From: Bacteroidota bacterium
Lineage (GTDB): Bacteria; Bacteroidota; Bacteroidia; NS11-12g; UBA9320
NCBI GenBank assembly: GCA_013359235.1
Contig: JABWCE010000013.1
Coordinates: 1-64,000, forward strand
Direction of reading: 5' to 3'
Length of the DNA: 64,000 nucleotides
A program made the position numbers and the translations under genes. How positions within the stretch are numbered: position 1 is the first letter of the stretch; the number at the start of each line of letters is the position of its first letter. The notes under the pieces were generated by a model, which searched no databases, had not been told where the DNA came from, and saw nothing but the letters and a program-made list of their open reading frames with translations. Below, piece after piece: positions 40,465 to 50,387 of this stretch.

Positions 40465-41808
40465 ATGGCTAAAAGATTGGTAATATTAGGTGCAGGAGAA
40501 AGTGGATGCGGCTCGGCTTTGCTGGGTATTGCCAAAGGCTTTGAAACTTATGTTAGTGATTTGGGAACAATTAAAACCATTTATAGCAATAAACTTAAAA
40601 ATGCAGGAATAGATTTTGAATGCGGAAAACATACCGAATCAAAAATTTTAAATGCTGATTTAATAATTAAAAGCCCAGGTATAAGTGATAAAACAGATTT
40701 AATTAAAAAAGCAAAATCATTAGGTATTGAAATTATTTCGGAAATTGAATTTGCTTCGCAATATACTTCTGCTAATCTTATAGGAATTACTGGTACAAAC
40801 GGCAAGACTACTACAACTTTGCTCACTTACCATATACTTAATAACAATGGCATAAGTGTAGGTTTGGCTGGCAATGTAGGTAAAAGTTTTGCTGCTCAGG
40901 TTGCTGAAAACAAATTTGAAAATTATGTATTAGAACTTAGCAGTTTTCAGCTTGATGGCATGTTTAAAACCAAAATAAAACATGCTGTTCTTACCAATAT
41001 CACTCCTGATCACCTTGACAGATATGAATACAAAATAGAAAATTATATAAATTCAAAATACAGAATTACACAAAACCAAACAGAAACCGACAGCTTTATT
41101 TACAATGATGACGATGAATTGACTATCAAAAATTTACATTTAAACAAAGGAAAAGCATCGGCTATTCCTTTCTCTATAAACCATGAGGTTCAGAACGGAG
41201 CCTTTTTGTATGGTAATGAAATAATCGTTCGACTTAACAATTTTAACAAAGAATTTATTATGCCAATCAATCAATTAACCATTAACGGAAAACACAACAT
41301 TTACAACAGCATGGCAGCAGCAATTGTTGCAAACTCGTATGAAATCAGAAAAGAATCTATTAGACAAAGCTTTTCTGATTTTAAAAATGTAGAACATCGA
41401 ATGGAATGGGTTGCAAGAATCAAAGGTGTTGATTTTATCAACGATTCAAAAGCAACTAATGTAAACTCTGCATGGTATGCATTAGAAAGTATGGACACTC
41501 CGGTAGTATGGATTGTAGGCGGTACTGACAAAGGCAATGATTACTCAATGCTACTGCCTCTTGTAAAAGACAAAGTAAGAGTAATTGTGTGTATGGGTAT
41601 TGACAATACCAAAATTCATCAGGCTTTTGGAAATGTTGTTGATTTTATTGTGAATACTGATAATGCCGAAGATGCAGTAAATGCAGCTTATCGTTTTGCC
41701 GAAAAGGGAGAAACGGTGTTATTATCACCCGCTTGTGCAAGTTTTGATTTGTTTAATGATTATCAAGACAGGGGCAATCAATTTAAAAAATATGTAAAAC
41801 AATTATAA
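40465..41808 (+). CDS. murD: UDP-MurNAc-L-alanine:D-glutamate ligase
   Basis: This 447-residue Mur ligase has an N-terminal nucleotide-binding start (LVILGAGESGCGSALLG), the ATP loop GTNGKTT at residues 110-116, NITPDHLDRY, and the C-terminal LLSPACASFDLFNDYQDRG segment typical of MurD. It adds D-glutamate to UDP-MurNAc-L-Ala in the cytoplasm. It starts 5 bases after mraY; ftsW follows after 44 bases. Confidence 0.97.
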   Translation: MAKRLVILGAGESGCGSALLGIAKGFETYVSDLGTIKTIYSNKLKNAGIDFECGKHTESKILNADLIIKSPGISDKTDLIKKAKSLGIEIISEIEFASQYTSANLIGITGTNGKTTTTLLTYHILNNNGISVGLAGNVGKSFAAQVAENKFENYVLELSSFQLDGMFKTKIKHAVLTNITPDHLDRYEYKIENYINSKYRITQNQTETDSFIYNDDDELTIKNLHLNKGKASAIPFSINHEVQNGAFLYGNEIIVRLNNFNKEFIMPINQLTINGKHNIYNSMAAAIVANSYEIRKESIRQSFSDFKNVEHRMEWVARIKGVDFINDSKATNVNSAWYALESMDTPVVWIVGGTDKGNDYSMLLPLVKDKVRVIVCMGIDNTKIHQAFGNVVDFIVNTDNAEDAVNAAYRFAEKGETVLLSPACASFDLFNDYQDRGNQFKKYVKQL

Positions 41809-41852
41809 TTTTTTTCGAATTGAAATAATTCTACTAAAATATTTGAGTTGAG

Positions 41853-43046
41853 ATGAGTTTAAGAAATTGGGCTGCAAAAAATTTACAGGGCGACATAGTA
41901 ATATGGATGATTGTACTTTTTATTTCAATTTTTGGAATGCTTGCAGTTTACAGTTCAACAGGTACACTTGCCTTTGTAAAACAAGGTGGCAATACCGAAT
42001 TTTATTTGCTAAAACAAGGGATTATGTTGATTTTGGGCTTATTTATAATGTGGTTGGCTCACTTGCTGGATTACAAATATTACTCAAGACTTTCTCAAAT
42101 TCTACTTTGGGTTTCTATACCATTACTCATTTACACTTTGCTTTTTGGCATTAATGTAAACGATGCCCGCCGGTGGATTTCAATTCCTCTGATAGGGTTG
42201 TCTTTTCAAACTTCTGATGTAGCAAAACTTGCATTAATCATGTATATTGCCCGCTTTTTATCGCGTAAACAAGAAAATATTAAAGATAAAAAAAATACTC
42301 TCTTCCCTATTTTAATTAGTATAATACTTGTTTGCGGGCTTATAGCTCCATCAAATCTGTCAACTGCACTCGTATTGTTTGCAACAAGTATTTTGCTATT
42401 ATTTATTGGTCGGATACCCGTATCATCAATATTAATACTTTGCTTAGCTGCAATACTGCTATTTAGTATTATGGTTTTTGCAATAATGCAGTTGCCTGGG
42501 CAAGGCAGAGTTCAAACATGGAAAACCAGAATAGAAAATTTCAGAGAAAAAGAAAACCCTGAAGCAAACTATCAGGCAGTACAAGCTAAAATTGCAATAG
42601 CACGGGGTGGAATCATAGGAGCAGGACCTGGAAAAAGTTCGCAAAAAAACTATCTTCCATCACCGTATGCCGATTTTATATTTGCTATAATAATCGAAGA
42701 ATACGGTCTTTTAGGAGCTTTAATACTTATTTTTTTATATCTTTTGTTTTTGTTTAGGTGTATTAAAATAGTTTTTAAAAGCCCGAAAGCATTTGGTGCA
42801 TTGCTGTCAGTGGGGCTGGCTTTTAGTCTTGTAATTCCGGCTTTGTTAAATATGGGGGTTGCAGTTAATATTTTTCCGGTTACTGGTTTACCACTTCCAT
42901 TAGTGAGTATGGGGGGTACTTCTACCATTTTTACAAGCCTTGCATTCGGTATAATATTAAGTGTGAGCCGTAATATTGAAATTGAAGAAAATAAAAGTAT
43001 TGAAAATGTCGAAGAAACAAAAGAAAAAGAAATTGAAAATAAATAA
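41853..43046 (+). CDS. ftsW: FtsW, lipid II polymerase of the divisome (SEDS family)
   Basis: This 397-residue protein has about ten membrane spans and the SEDS features ARRWISIP, AKIAIARGGIIGAGPGKSSQKNYLP and FPVTGLPLPLVSMGGTS. FtsW polymerises lipid II together with the septal PBP. The last 41 bases overlap the start of murG, an unusually long overlap, and the protein tail there is an acidic Glu/Lys stretch. Confidence 0.96.
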   Translation: MSLRNWAAKNLQGDIVIWMIVLFISIFGMLAVYSSTGTLAFVKQGGNTEFYLLKQGIMLILGLFIMWLAHLLDYKYYSRLSQILLWVSIPLLIYTLLFGINVNDARRWISIPLIGLSFQTSDVAKLALIMYIARFLSRKQENIKDKKNTLFPILISIILVCGLIAPSNLSTALVLFATSILLLFIGRIPVSSILILCLAAILLFSIMVFAIMQLPGQGRVQTWKTRIENFREKENPEANYQAVQAKIAIARGGIIGAGPGKSSQKNYLPSPYADFIFAIIIEEYGLLGALILIFLYLLFLFRCIKIVFKSPKAFGALLSVGLAFSLVIPALLNMGVAVNIFPVTGLPLPLVSMGGTSTIFTSLAFGIILSVSRNIEIEENKSIENVEETKEKEIENK

Positions 43047-44112
43047 AATTCTTATATCTGGTGGAGGAACCGGAGGGCATATTTTTCCGGCAATTGCAAT
43101 TGCAAACTCACTAAAAGAAAAATTGCCCGCCTGCACTATTGAATTTGTAGGAGCAAAAGGGCGAATGGAAATGGAAAAAATACCATCGGCAGGATATAAA
43201 ATTCATGGTTTGTGGATTACTGGTTTTCAACGTAACCTTTCATTAAAAAATTTAATATTCCCCTTAAAATTAATTTTTAGTATCATAAAATGTTATTTTA
43301 TTATTTTAAAATTTAAACCTGATGTAGTAATTGGAACCGGCGGTTTTGCCAGTGGTCCGCTTCTTAAAATGGCATGTTTGTTAAAAATTCCAACATTAAT
43401 ACAAGAACAAAACAGCTTTGCCGGTGTAACAAACAAACTTTTAGGCAAAAAAGTAAATACAATATGTATCGGTTTCGAAAATGCCGCAAGATACTTTCCA
43501 CCTTTCAAATGTGTTTTTACAGGCAATCCGGTTAGAAAAAGCATTATTTCGCTTCCCAATAAATCTAATGCTTTAAAAAATTTTGAACTTGACGAAAAAT
43601 ACAAAACTTTACTAATTATAGGTGGAAGTTTGGGTGCTAAATCTATAAATGAAGCAATTGAAAGCAACCTTGAAATTTTTAATGAAAACAAAATACAATT
43701 GCTTTGGCAAACAGGAAAAAACTATACCTGTCAAAATAAACCTAAATTGGGTAAAGTTTTAAAATTTATTGAAAACATGGACGATGCTTATTCAGCAGCC
43801 GATATTATAATTTCACGTGCCGGAGCTATAGCAATATCAGAACTGTGTTTGGTTGGAAAACCTGTAATTTTAGTTCCTTCGCCCAATGTAGCCGAAGACC
43901 ACCAAACCAAAAATGCTATGGCATTGGTTGAAAAAAACGCTGCAATTATTTTAAAAGATAATGACTTAAAAAACCAAATTTCAAATGAAATATTGATGCT
44001 TGTAAATGATGAAAATAAGCAAGCAAAACTGATTGACAATATTAAAAAATTTGCAAAACCCGAAGCTACTGATAGCATAGTATTTGAAATTTTAAAATTA
44101 TTAAAAAATTGA
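43006..44112 (+). CDS. murG: UDP-GlcNAc:lipid I N-acetylglucosaminyltransferase
   Basis: This 368-residue GT28 enzyme has the N-terminal ISGGGTGGHIFPAIAIA loop, the second glycine loop GTGGFASGPLL, and the donor-binding SRAGAIAISEL and VPSPNVAEDHQTKNA. It converts lipid I to lipid II on the inner face of the membrane. ATG 43006 is chosen and gives a Lys-rich N-terminus (SKKQKKKKLKINK) that may hold the enzyme at the membrane. It overlaps ftsW by 41 bases; the stop overlaps the murC start. Confidence 0.96.
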   Translation: MSKKQKKKKLKINKILISGGGTGGHIFPAIAIANSLKEKLPACTIEFVGAKGRMEMEKIPSAGYKIHGLWITGFQRNLSLKNLIFPLKLIFSIIKCYFIILKFKPDVVIGTGGFASGPLLKMACLLKIPTLIQEQNSFAGVTNKLLGKKVNTICIGFENAARYFPPFKCVFTGNPVRKSIISLPNKSNALKNFELDEKYKTLLIIGGSLGAKSINEAIESNLEIFNENKIQLLWQTGKNYTCQNKPKLGKVLKFIENMDDAYSAADIIISRAGAIAISELCLVGKPVILVPSPNVAEDHQTKNAMALVEKNAAIILKDNDLKNQISNEILMLVNDENKQAKLIDNIKKFAKPEATDSIVFEILKLLKN

Positions 44113-45485
44113 ACCTCCAAGACTTTAAATATTTCTACTTTGTAGGCATTGGTGGCATAGGTATGAGTGCTATTGCACGCTACCTGAATAATATGGGAAA
44201 ATACGTGTTTGGATACGATAGGGTAAAATCTAATTTGTGTACCGAACTTGAAAATGAAGGAATTAAAATATCATACATTGATGAAATTGAAAGTTCGTTC
44301 AGTTCTAAATTCACAAGACAAAATACACTTATTATTTATACTCCGGCAATACCTTCTAATAGTAAAATATTAAATTATCTGAATAATAACGACTATCAAG
44401 TTTTAAAAAGATCTCAAATTCTGGGTTTAATTACCCAAAACAGTCAAAACATATCGGTAGCAGGCACTCATGGCAAAACTACAACTTCTACACTCATTGC
44501 TCACTTGCTAACATTTGCACAAAAACCATGTGCAGCATTTCTTGGTGGAATAAGTGTAAACCTTAAAAGTAATTATTTTAATTCAAACACTAAAGATAAT
44601 TTTCCGCTTACTGTTACCGAAGCTGACGAATACGACAGGTCTTTTTTAACATTAAACCCTGATATAGCCGTAGTTACTTCTATGGATGCCGACCATCTTG
44701 ATATTTATGGAACGGCTTTAGAACTTGAAAAATCATTTTTTGAATTTATAAAAAAAATAAAAAAAGGAGGAAGCCTGATTATAAACCACAAGCTAAAAAC
44801 TATTAATGCTAAAGGAATAAAAATTGAAACTTATGGTATTGAGACAGGAACATTTCAAGCAAGAAATATTGGAATTGAAAAAAGCAAATTTGTTTTCGAT
44901 TATTTTGAAAACAACAAGTTTTGGAGCAAAATAGAACTCGGCATTCCCGGAATTCACAATGTAGAAAATGCTGTAGCAGCAATAGCTGTATGTACAAAAA
45001 TTGGTTTAGAAAAAGCAAAAATCATAGAAGGATTAAAAAAATTTAAAGGCGTAAAAAGAAGATTTGAATACATTTTGAATGATGAAAATTGTATCTTTAT
45101 TGATGATTATGCTCATCATCCAACCGAGATTGAATCATTAATAAAATCGGTAAAACTGCTTTATAATGGCAAAGAAATTACTGGTATTTTTCAGCCTCAT
45201 CTATACAGTAGAACAAGAGATTTTGCAAATGAATTTGCTACGAGCCTCAGCTTGCTCAATACCTGTATTTTGTTAGATATTTATCCGGCAAGAGAGTTGC
45301 CTATTGAAGGAGTAAATTCTGAAATTATTTACAAAAACTTAAAATCACCTAAAAAGTTTTTATGTAAAAATGAAAACATAGGCACTTTGTTGAAAGAAAT
45401 TAAACCTCAAGTATTGCTTACAATTGGGGCTGGTGATATTGATACTTTTATACCTCAAATTAAAAAAACATTAGAAAATGGCTAA
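44109..45485 (+). CDS. murC: UDP-MurNAc:L-alanine ligase
   Basis: This 458-residue Mur ligase has the N-terminal FVGIGGIGMSAIA, the ATP loop GTHGKTT at residues 119-125 (His in place of Asn, as typical for MurC), the EADEYDRSF motif and IDDYAHHPTEI. It adds the first residue, L-alanine, to UDP-MurNAc. The start is TTG 44109, overlapping the murG stop by 4 bases (TTGA). It overlaps ftsQ by 8 bases. Confidence 0.97.
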   Translation: MNLQDFKYFYFVGIGGIGMSAIARYLNNMGKYVFGYDRVKSNLCTELENEGIKISYIDEIESSFSSKFTRQNTLIIYTPAIPSNSKILNYLNNNDYQVLKRSQILGLITQNSQNISVAGTHGKTTTSTLIAHLLTFAQKPCAAFLGGISVNLKSNYFNSNTKDNFPLTVTEADEYDRSFLTLNPDIAVVTSMDADHLDIYGTALELEKSFFEFIKKIKKGGSLIINHKLKTINAKGIKIETYGIETGTFQARNIGIEKSKFVFDYFENNKFWSKIELGIPGIHNVENAVAAIAVCTKIGLEKAKIIEGLKKFKGVKRRFEYILNDENCIFIDDYAHHPTEIESLIKSVKLLYNGKEITGIFQPHLYSRTRDFANEFATSLSLLNTCILLDIYPARELPIEGVNSEIIYKNLKSPKKFLCKNENIGTLLKEIKPQVLLTIGAGDIDTFIPQIKKTLENG

Positions 45486-46215
45486 CATCAGGAAAATTGC
45501 AGGTTTTGTTTTTGTTTTTCTTATAGTAATTGGGGCAGTAACTGTTTACTATTTTTCATCAAAAAACGACTCAAAAGCCTTGTGTAGAGATGTAATTATT
45601 AAAATAAAATACAAAACCGAAAAACCCTTAATAAACGAAACCGATATTTATCGTTTTTTAAAAATTGCAGATAAAAAAAAGCATTTTATAAATAAACCTA
45701 CAAACAAAATAGAAATAAAAAAAATTGAATACACTCTGAGAAAAACACCACAAATCAAAAGTGCTGATGTGTATATTAACATTTCAAAAGAGTTAGTTTT
45801 AGAAATTGAACAAAGAACCCCACTTTTAAGAATATTGACAACTCAAGGAAATGGATATTTTTTATGCGATGATTTAAAAAAAATTCCACTTTCGTCGCAT
45901 TACTCGCCTTACATTACCCCCGTAAGCGGAAATGTGAACGCTAAAATGGACAAAAAACTATATGCTTTAGCTGTGTATGTGAATAATAATAGCTTTTGGA
46001 AAGACCAAATTCAGCAGTACTTTGTAAGTGAAAATGATGATATTTCATTTATACCTACAACAGGTGCACATGAAGTGATTATAGGAGATACAAATAATTT
46101 AGATGAAAAATTCAAAAAACTTGAAACTTTTTATCAGAATGGTTTAAATAAAATAGGATGGGAAAAATATAAAACAATTAATTTAAAATTTAAAGGACAA
46201 GTAATTTGCAAATAA
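45478..46215 (+). CDS. ftsQ: FtsQ-like cell division protein
   Basis: This 245-residue bitopic protein has a short basic N-terminus, one membrane span (about 8-27), then a POTRA-like segment (about 35-105) and a beta domain. Identification rests mainly on topology, size and position between murC and ftsA, because FtsQ is weakly conserved. It would recruit and regulate septal synthesis enzymes. Confidence 0.88.
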   Translation: MANIRKIAGFVFVFLIVIGAVTVYYFSSKNDSKALCRDVIIKIKYKTEKPLINETDIYRFLKIADKKKHFINKPTNKIEIKKIEYTLRKTPQIKSADVYINISKELVLEIEQRTPLLRILTTQGNGYFLCDDLKKIPLSSHYSPYITPVSGNVNAKMDKKLYALAVYVNNNSFWKDQIQQYFVSENDDISFIPTTGAHEVIIGDTNNLDEKFKKLETFYQNGLNKIGWEKYKTINLKFKGQVICK

Positions 46216-47522
46216 TGAATACCCAAAAAATAGTTGTCGGACTTGATATAGGAACCACTAAAATATGTGCAATAGTGGGTCGTGCAAATGAATATGGCAA
46301 AGTTGATATACTTGGAATTGGCAAAGTGCCTTCAAACGGTGGTGTTACCAGAGGTGTAGTATCAAACATTGACCGTACCGTAGCTGCAATATCAGAAGCC
46401 GTGAAAATGGCAGAAGATGTAGCAAATGTAAATATTAAAAATGTTCAGGTTGGAATAGCCGGAGCACATATCAGCAGCCTTCAACACAGAGGTATGCTTA
46501 TACGCAATGATTCCGAAAAAGAAATTAGCATATCAGACTTAAACAAACTTGAAGCCGATATGTATAAACTTGCAGTAAAACCAGGTGACAAAATACTTCA
46601 TGTTATCCCTCAAGATTATACTGTTGACGATGAACCAGGTTTTACCGAGCCTGTGGGTATGGCAGGTATTAAGTTAGAAGGTAATTTTCATATAATTACA
46701 GGACAGATTTCTGCTGCAAAAAATATTTACAAATGTGTTGAAAAAACAGGATTAAGAATAAGCGACCTCACATTAGAACCACTTGCTTCGGCTATGGCTG
46801 TACTCAGCCCCGAAGAAATGGAAGCAGGAATAGTATTGGTAGATATTGGTGGCGGAACTACTGATGTAGCTATTTTTCATGAAAATATAATACGACACAC
46901 AGCAATAATACCTTATGGCGGAAATATAATTACAGACGATATAAAAGAAGGATGTTTTGTTATGAAAAGCCATGCTGAAGCATTAAAAACAAAATTTGGA
47001 ATGGCTTTGGCTATGGAAGCTGCCGAAAATGAAATTATAACAATCCCCGGTTTAAAGGGAAGAGACCCAAAAGAAATTTCGGTAAAAAACCTCGCAAAAA
47101 TTATTCAAGCAAGAATGCAGGAAATACTTGAACTTGTATATTTCGAAATTAAATCGTCAGGTTTAGAGAAAAAACTTGCAGGAGGCATAGTACTTACAGG
47201 AGGTGGTGCATTATTAAAACACATTACTCATCTTGCTTCTTATGTAACAGGGCTTGACGCAAGAGTAGGACATCCAAACGAACACCTTGCAAAAGGAATG
47301 GTAGAAGAAGTAAATAGCCCTATTTATGCAACAGGTATAGGTCTTGTAATGAAAGGCATAAATGATGCTTATTTAAGTGAAAACAACATAAAAGAAGACC
47401 CTTCGCAAGTGGCTGAAAAAAAAGATAAAGATACTAAAATAAAAAAAGGATTTTCAATTTTTAATATGAAACTTATTAAAAAATGGCTTGCTGACGACAA
47501 AGATTTTAACGATTTTGATTAG
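46215..47522 (+). CDS. ftsA: FtsA, actin-like divisome anchor
   Basis: This 435-residue actin-fold protein has VVGLDIGTTKICAIVG (phosphate 1), VDIGGGTTDVAIF (phosphate 2) and GGIVLTGGGALLKHI (adenosine loop). Its C-terminus ends in a helix (MKLIKKWLADD) suited to membrane attachment. FtsA tethers FtsZ filaments. ATG 46215 overlaps the ftsQ stop by one base (TAATG); a TTG at 46206 is a less likely start. Confidence 0.96.
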   Translation: MNTQKIVVGLDIGTTKICAIVGRANEYGKVDILGIGKVPSNGGVTRGVVSNIDRTVAAISEAVKMAEDVANVNIKNVQVGIAGAHISSLQHRGMLIRNDSEKEISISDLNKLEADMYKLAVKPGDKILHVIPQDYTVDDEPGFTEPVGMAGIKLEGNFHIITGQISAAKNIYKCVEKTGLRISDLTLEPLASAMAVLSPEEMEAGIVLVDIGGGTTDVAIFHENIIRHTAIIPYGGNIITDDIKEGCFVMKSHAEALKTKFGMALAMEAAENEIITIPGLKGRDPKEISVKNLAKIIQARMQEILELVYFEIKSSGLEKKLAGGIVLTGGGALLKHITHLASYVTGLDARVGHPNEHLAKGMVEEVNSPIYATGIGLVMKGINDAYLSENNIKEDPSQVAEKKDKDTKIKKGFSIFNMKLIKKWLADDKDFNDFD

Positions 47523-47532
47523 AAAATAAATT

Positions 47533-48924
47533 ATGGCAAATTTTAAAGTAGAACTTCCAAAAGAAAGATCATCAATTATAAAGGTAATAGGTGTGGGCGG
47601 TGGCGGTGGCAACGCTGTAAACTATATGTATAAAGAAGGTATTACAGGGGTTGATTTTGTAATTTGCAATACCGATTGCCAGGCTTTGGAAACAAGTTCG
47701 GTACCCAATAAAATACAAATAGGAAACGAACTTACTAACGGACGTGGAGCGGGGTCGAATCCCGAAGTTGGTAAAAAAGCTGCCGAATGCAGTATTGATG
47801 AAATAGCTGATATTTTGGGAGTAAATACGCAAATGGTTTTTATAACCGCAGGAATGGGAGGCGGAACAGGAACAGGTGCTGCACCGGTAATTGCCAGAAT
47901 AGCAAAAGAAATGGGAATACTTACAGTAGGTATTGTAACATTGCCATTTAGTTTCGAAGGTTCTAAACGAATTTTAGCAGCCGAAAAAGGGATTATTGAA
48001 ATGAAAGAATCAGTTGATTCTCTTTTAGTAATTTCTAACGATAGAATTATTGAAATCTATGGAAAACTTCTGCTTTCTGAAGCATTTAATTATGCTGATA
48101 ATGTATTGGCAACAGCAGCAAAGGGTATAGCTGAAATAATTACAGTAGCAGGTAGTTTGAATGTAGATTTTGAAGATGTTAAAACTGCCATGCAAAACAG
48201 TGGAGTTGCTATACTTGGCAACGGAGTGGCAGAAGGCGAAGGAAGAGCCTTGATTGCCGCACAAGAAGCCTTAAACTCTCCTCTGCTTAATGATAATAAA
48301 ATTGAAGGTGCTCAAAATTTACTTATAAATATTACCAGTAAGAAGGGCGAAGGCGAACTTACAATGGATGAATATAGCCAAATTAATAATTTCTTTCAGG
48401 AACAGGCAGGTTTTGATGCAAATTTGAAATGTGGAGTTTGTTTTGATGAATCATTAGATGGAAAAATATCAGTAACTGTTATAGCTACAAGTTTTAACAG
48501 AACTGAAAATACTTTGAAAACCGAAGTGCCTGAAACACAATTTGAAAACAATTTTAAAGTAGAACAAACAGAAAAATCTGAAAAATTTTCTGAAAAAATT
48601 GAAACGGATGATGTAAAATATATGTCTTTGGAAGAAGATATTCCGTTTAAAAAGGAAGATATCAAAAGGGAAGTTAATAAAATAAAAAATCTTGAATATA
48701 CCTCAAGATTAAAAGAATTGAGAGAATTGAACCAAAAATCGAAGAGTGAAAACGGACGCGAAGAACTCGAAAATACTCCAGCTTATGAACGAAAGAACAT
48801 AAAGCTGGATGAGGTTTCACATTCATCAGAGTCCAACGTGTCAAGGTTTTCGCTGGTTGACGAACCCGAACGCAAACCCGAATTGAAATCAAACAATTCA
48901 TTTTTGCATGATAACGTTGATTAA
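47533..48924 (+). CDS. ftsZ: FtsZ, tubulin-like division GTPase
   Basis: This 463-residue protein has the GTPase domain with VGGGGGNAVNYM near residue 22 and the tubulin signature GGGTGTG at 109-115. A long acidic, variable linker (about 320-440) follows, and the end FLHDNVD is the short C-terminal peptide form seen in Bacteroidota. It forms the Z-ring. It is the last gene of the cluster and is followed by a terminator at 48968-48995. Confidence 0.98.
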   Translation: MANFKVELPKERSSIIKVIGVGGGGGNAVNYMYKEGITGVDFVICNTDCQALETSSVPNKIQIGNELTNGRGAGSNPEVGKKAAECSIDEIADILGVNTQMVFITAGMGGGTGTGAAPVIARIAKEMGILTVGIVTLPFSFEGSKRILAAEKGIIEMKESVDSLLVISNDRIIEIYGKLLLSEAFNYADNVLATAAKGIAEIITVAGSLNVDFEDVKTAMQNSGVAILGNGVAEGEGRALIAAQEALNSPLLNDNKIEGAQNLLINITSKKGEGELTMDEYSQINNFFQEQAGFDANLKCGVCFDESLDGKISVTVIATSFNRTENTLKTEVPETQFENNFKVEQTEKSEKFSEKIETDDVKYMSLEEDIPFKKEDIKREVNKIKNLEYTSRLKELRELNQKSKSENGREELENTPAYERKNIKLDEVSHSSESNVSRFSLVDEPERKPELKSNNSFLHDNVD

Positions 48925-48967
48925 GAAAGAGTAAATTTTTTTTTCATAGGCATTAGAATTTTAATCG

Positions 48968-48995
48968 AAAAGGGCGTTGCGAAACGTCCTTTTTT
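48968..48995. terminator. rho-independent terminator after ftsZ
   Basis: AAAAGGGCGTT, loop GCGA and AACGTCC followed by six T form a GC-rich hairpin with one G-T wobble pair. It ends the dcw cluster, and the A-run on the other side lets it serve the convergent mnmE gene as well. Confidence 0.88.
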
Positions 48996-49004
48996 CATTC
49001 ATCT

Positions 49005-50360
49005 TTATTTACCGATACAAAAACGGCTGAAAATATTGTCGAGCAAATCTTCGGTTGAAATTTCGCCTGTTATTTCAGAAAGATGGAACAATGCTTTTCT
49101 AATATCTAAAGCCAGCAAATCGGTAGAAATAGTACTGTTTATCCCATTTGTAATATCTTTTAAAGATTCTGAAGTTTTTACAAGTGCCTCATAATGCCTT
49201 ACATTGTTTATTAATGTTGTTGATTGATTGTTGAGTTGTGCTGCAAATTTTTCAAGTTTTTCTGTAAGCTCTTTTATTTCTTTGTTTTTTGCTGAAATAT
49301 AAACTACATCATAACCCAGTTTTTTAAGCTCTATTTTAACTTTCTTTATATCGCAAAGGTCAATTTTATTGGCTACTGCAATTATTTTTTTTTCGGTTTT
49401 TAATGAATTTATTTCATCTGTAATATTTTTCAAGTTTGAGATTTTTGCATCAAAAACATAAAGTATCAAATCAGCTTTTTTAATATTTTCAAACGTTTTG
49501 CCAATTCCAATATCTTCTATTTCGTTTGTAGATGTTCTAATACCCGCAGTATCTATAAATCTGAAAAGTACACCATTTACATTTATTGTTTCTTCGATTG
49601 AATCGCGTGTTGTACCTGCTATATTGCTTACAATAGCTCTTTCTTCGTTGAGCAAAGCATTAAGAACTGTACTTTTTCCTGCATTGGGTTTACCGGCAAG
49701 CACTGTAGCTACTCCTTTTTTCAATACATTACCGGTAGAAAAGCTTATTTTTAAACCATTTACAACTTTTTCTATTTCTTCGATTAGTAGCAAAAGTTCC
49801 TTGCGATTTGCAAATTCAACATCTTCTTCGCCAAAATCAAGTTCAAGTTCTATTAGCGAAGCAAAATCAATCAATGATTGCCTGAGGTTTTTAATTTTAT
49901 CAGAAAAAACACCCTTCATTTGCTGTATTGCAAGATTATGCGAAGCCTCACTATCGGCGGCTATTAAATCAGCAACAGCTTCGGCTTGTGCAAGGTCTAA
50001 TTTCCTGTTTAAAAACGCCCTCAAAGTAAATTCACCTGGTTTTGCAAGCCTTGCTCCGTTTTTTAATATTAATTCAATGATTTTTTGCTGTATAAATGGA
50101 GAGCCATGACATGAAATTTCAATAACATTTTCGCCTGTATATGATTTTGGTGCTTTAAAAATTGACAAAACCACTTCGTCAATTACTTTTCCATCCAAAC
50201 CTGTAATTTTACCAAAATGCAAAGTATGAGAAGGTTTATCGGTAATTTTTTTTGAAAATATTTTTTGAACAATATTTATTGCCTCACTGCCCGATAGCCT
50301 TATAACCCCGATTGCCCCAACTCCCACAGGAGTAGCAAGTGCCACTATTGTATTGTTCAT
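49005..50360 (-). CDS. mnmE: tRNA modification GTPase MnmE
   Basis: This 451-residue protein begins with TIVALATPVGVGAIGVIRLSG and has an N-terminal tetrahydrofolate-binding domain, a helical domain and an inserted G domain with P-loop GKPNAGKS (223-230) and DTAG (270-273). The essential C-terminal CIGK has its cysteine at residue 448. With MnmG it modifies wobble uridine 34 of several tRNAs. It is monocistronic or downstream of the LOG gene (27 bases apart, same strand). Confidence 0.97.
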   Translation of the reverse strand: MNNTIVALATPVGVGAIGVIRLSGSEAINIVQKIFSKKITDKPSHTLHFGKITGLDGKVIDEVVLSIFKAPKSYTGENVIEISCHGSPFIQQKIIELILKNGARLAKPGEFTLRAFLNRKLDLAQAEAVADLIAADSEASHNLAIQQMKGVFSDKIKNLRQSLIDFASLIELELDFGEEDVEFANRKELLLLIEEIEKVVNGLKISFSTGNVLKKGVATVLAGKPNAGKSTVLNALLNEERAIVSNIAGTTRDSIEETINVNGVLFRFIDTAGIRTSTNEIEDIGIGKTFENIKKADLILYVFDAKISNLKNITDEINSLKTEKKIIAVANKIDLCDIKKVKIELKKLGYDVVYISAKNKEIKELTEKLEKFAAQLNNQSTTLINNVRHYEALVKTSESLKDITNGINSTISTDLLALDIRKALFHLSEITGEISTEDLLDNIFSRFCIGK

Positions 50361-50387
50361 TATATTAAAATTGTATTACTATTAAAT

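Noticed and set aside
49498-50109. A 203-residue frame on the plus strand
   Set aside because: It is antisense to mnmE, which has all family motifs; its Ser/Phe/Ile-rich composition is what the reverse of an AT-rich gene gives.
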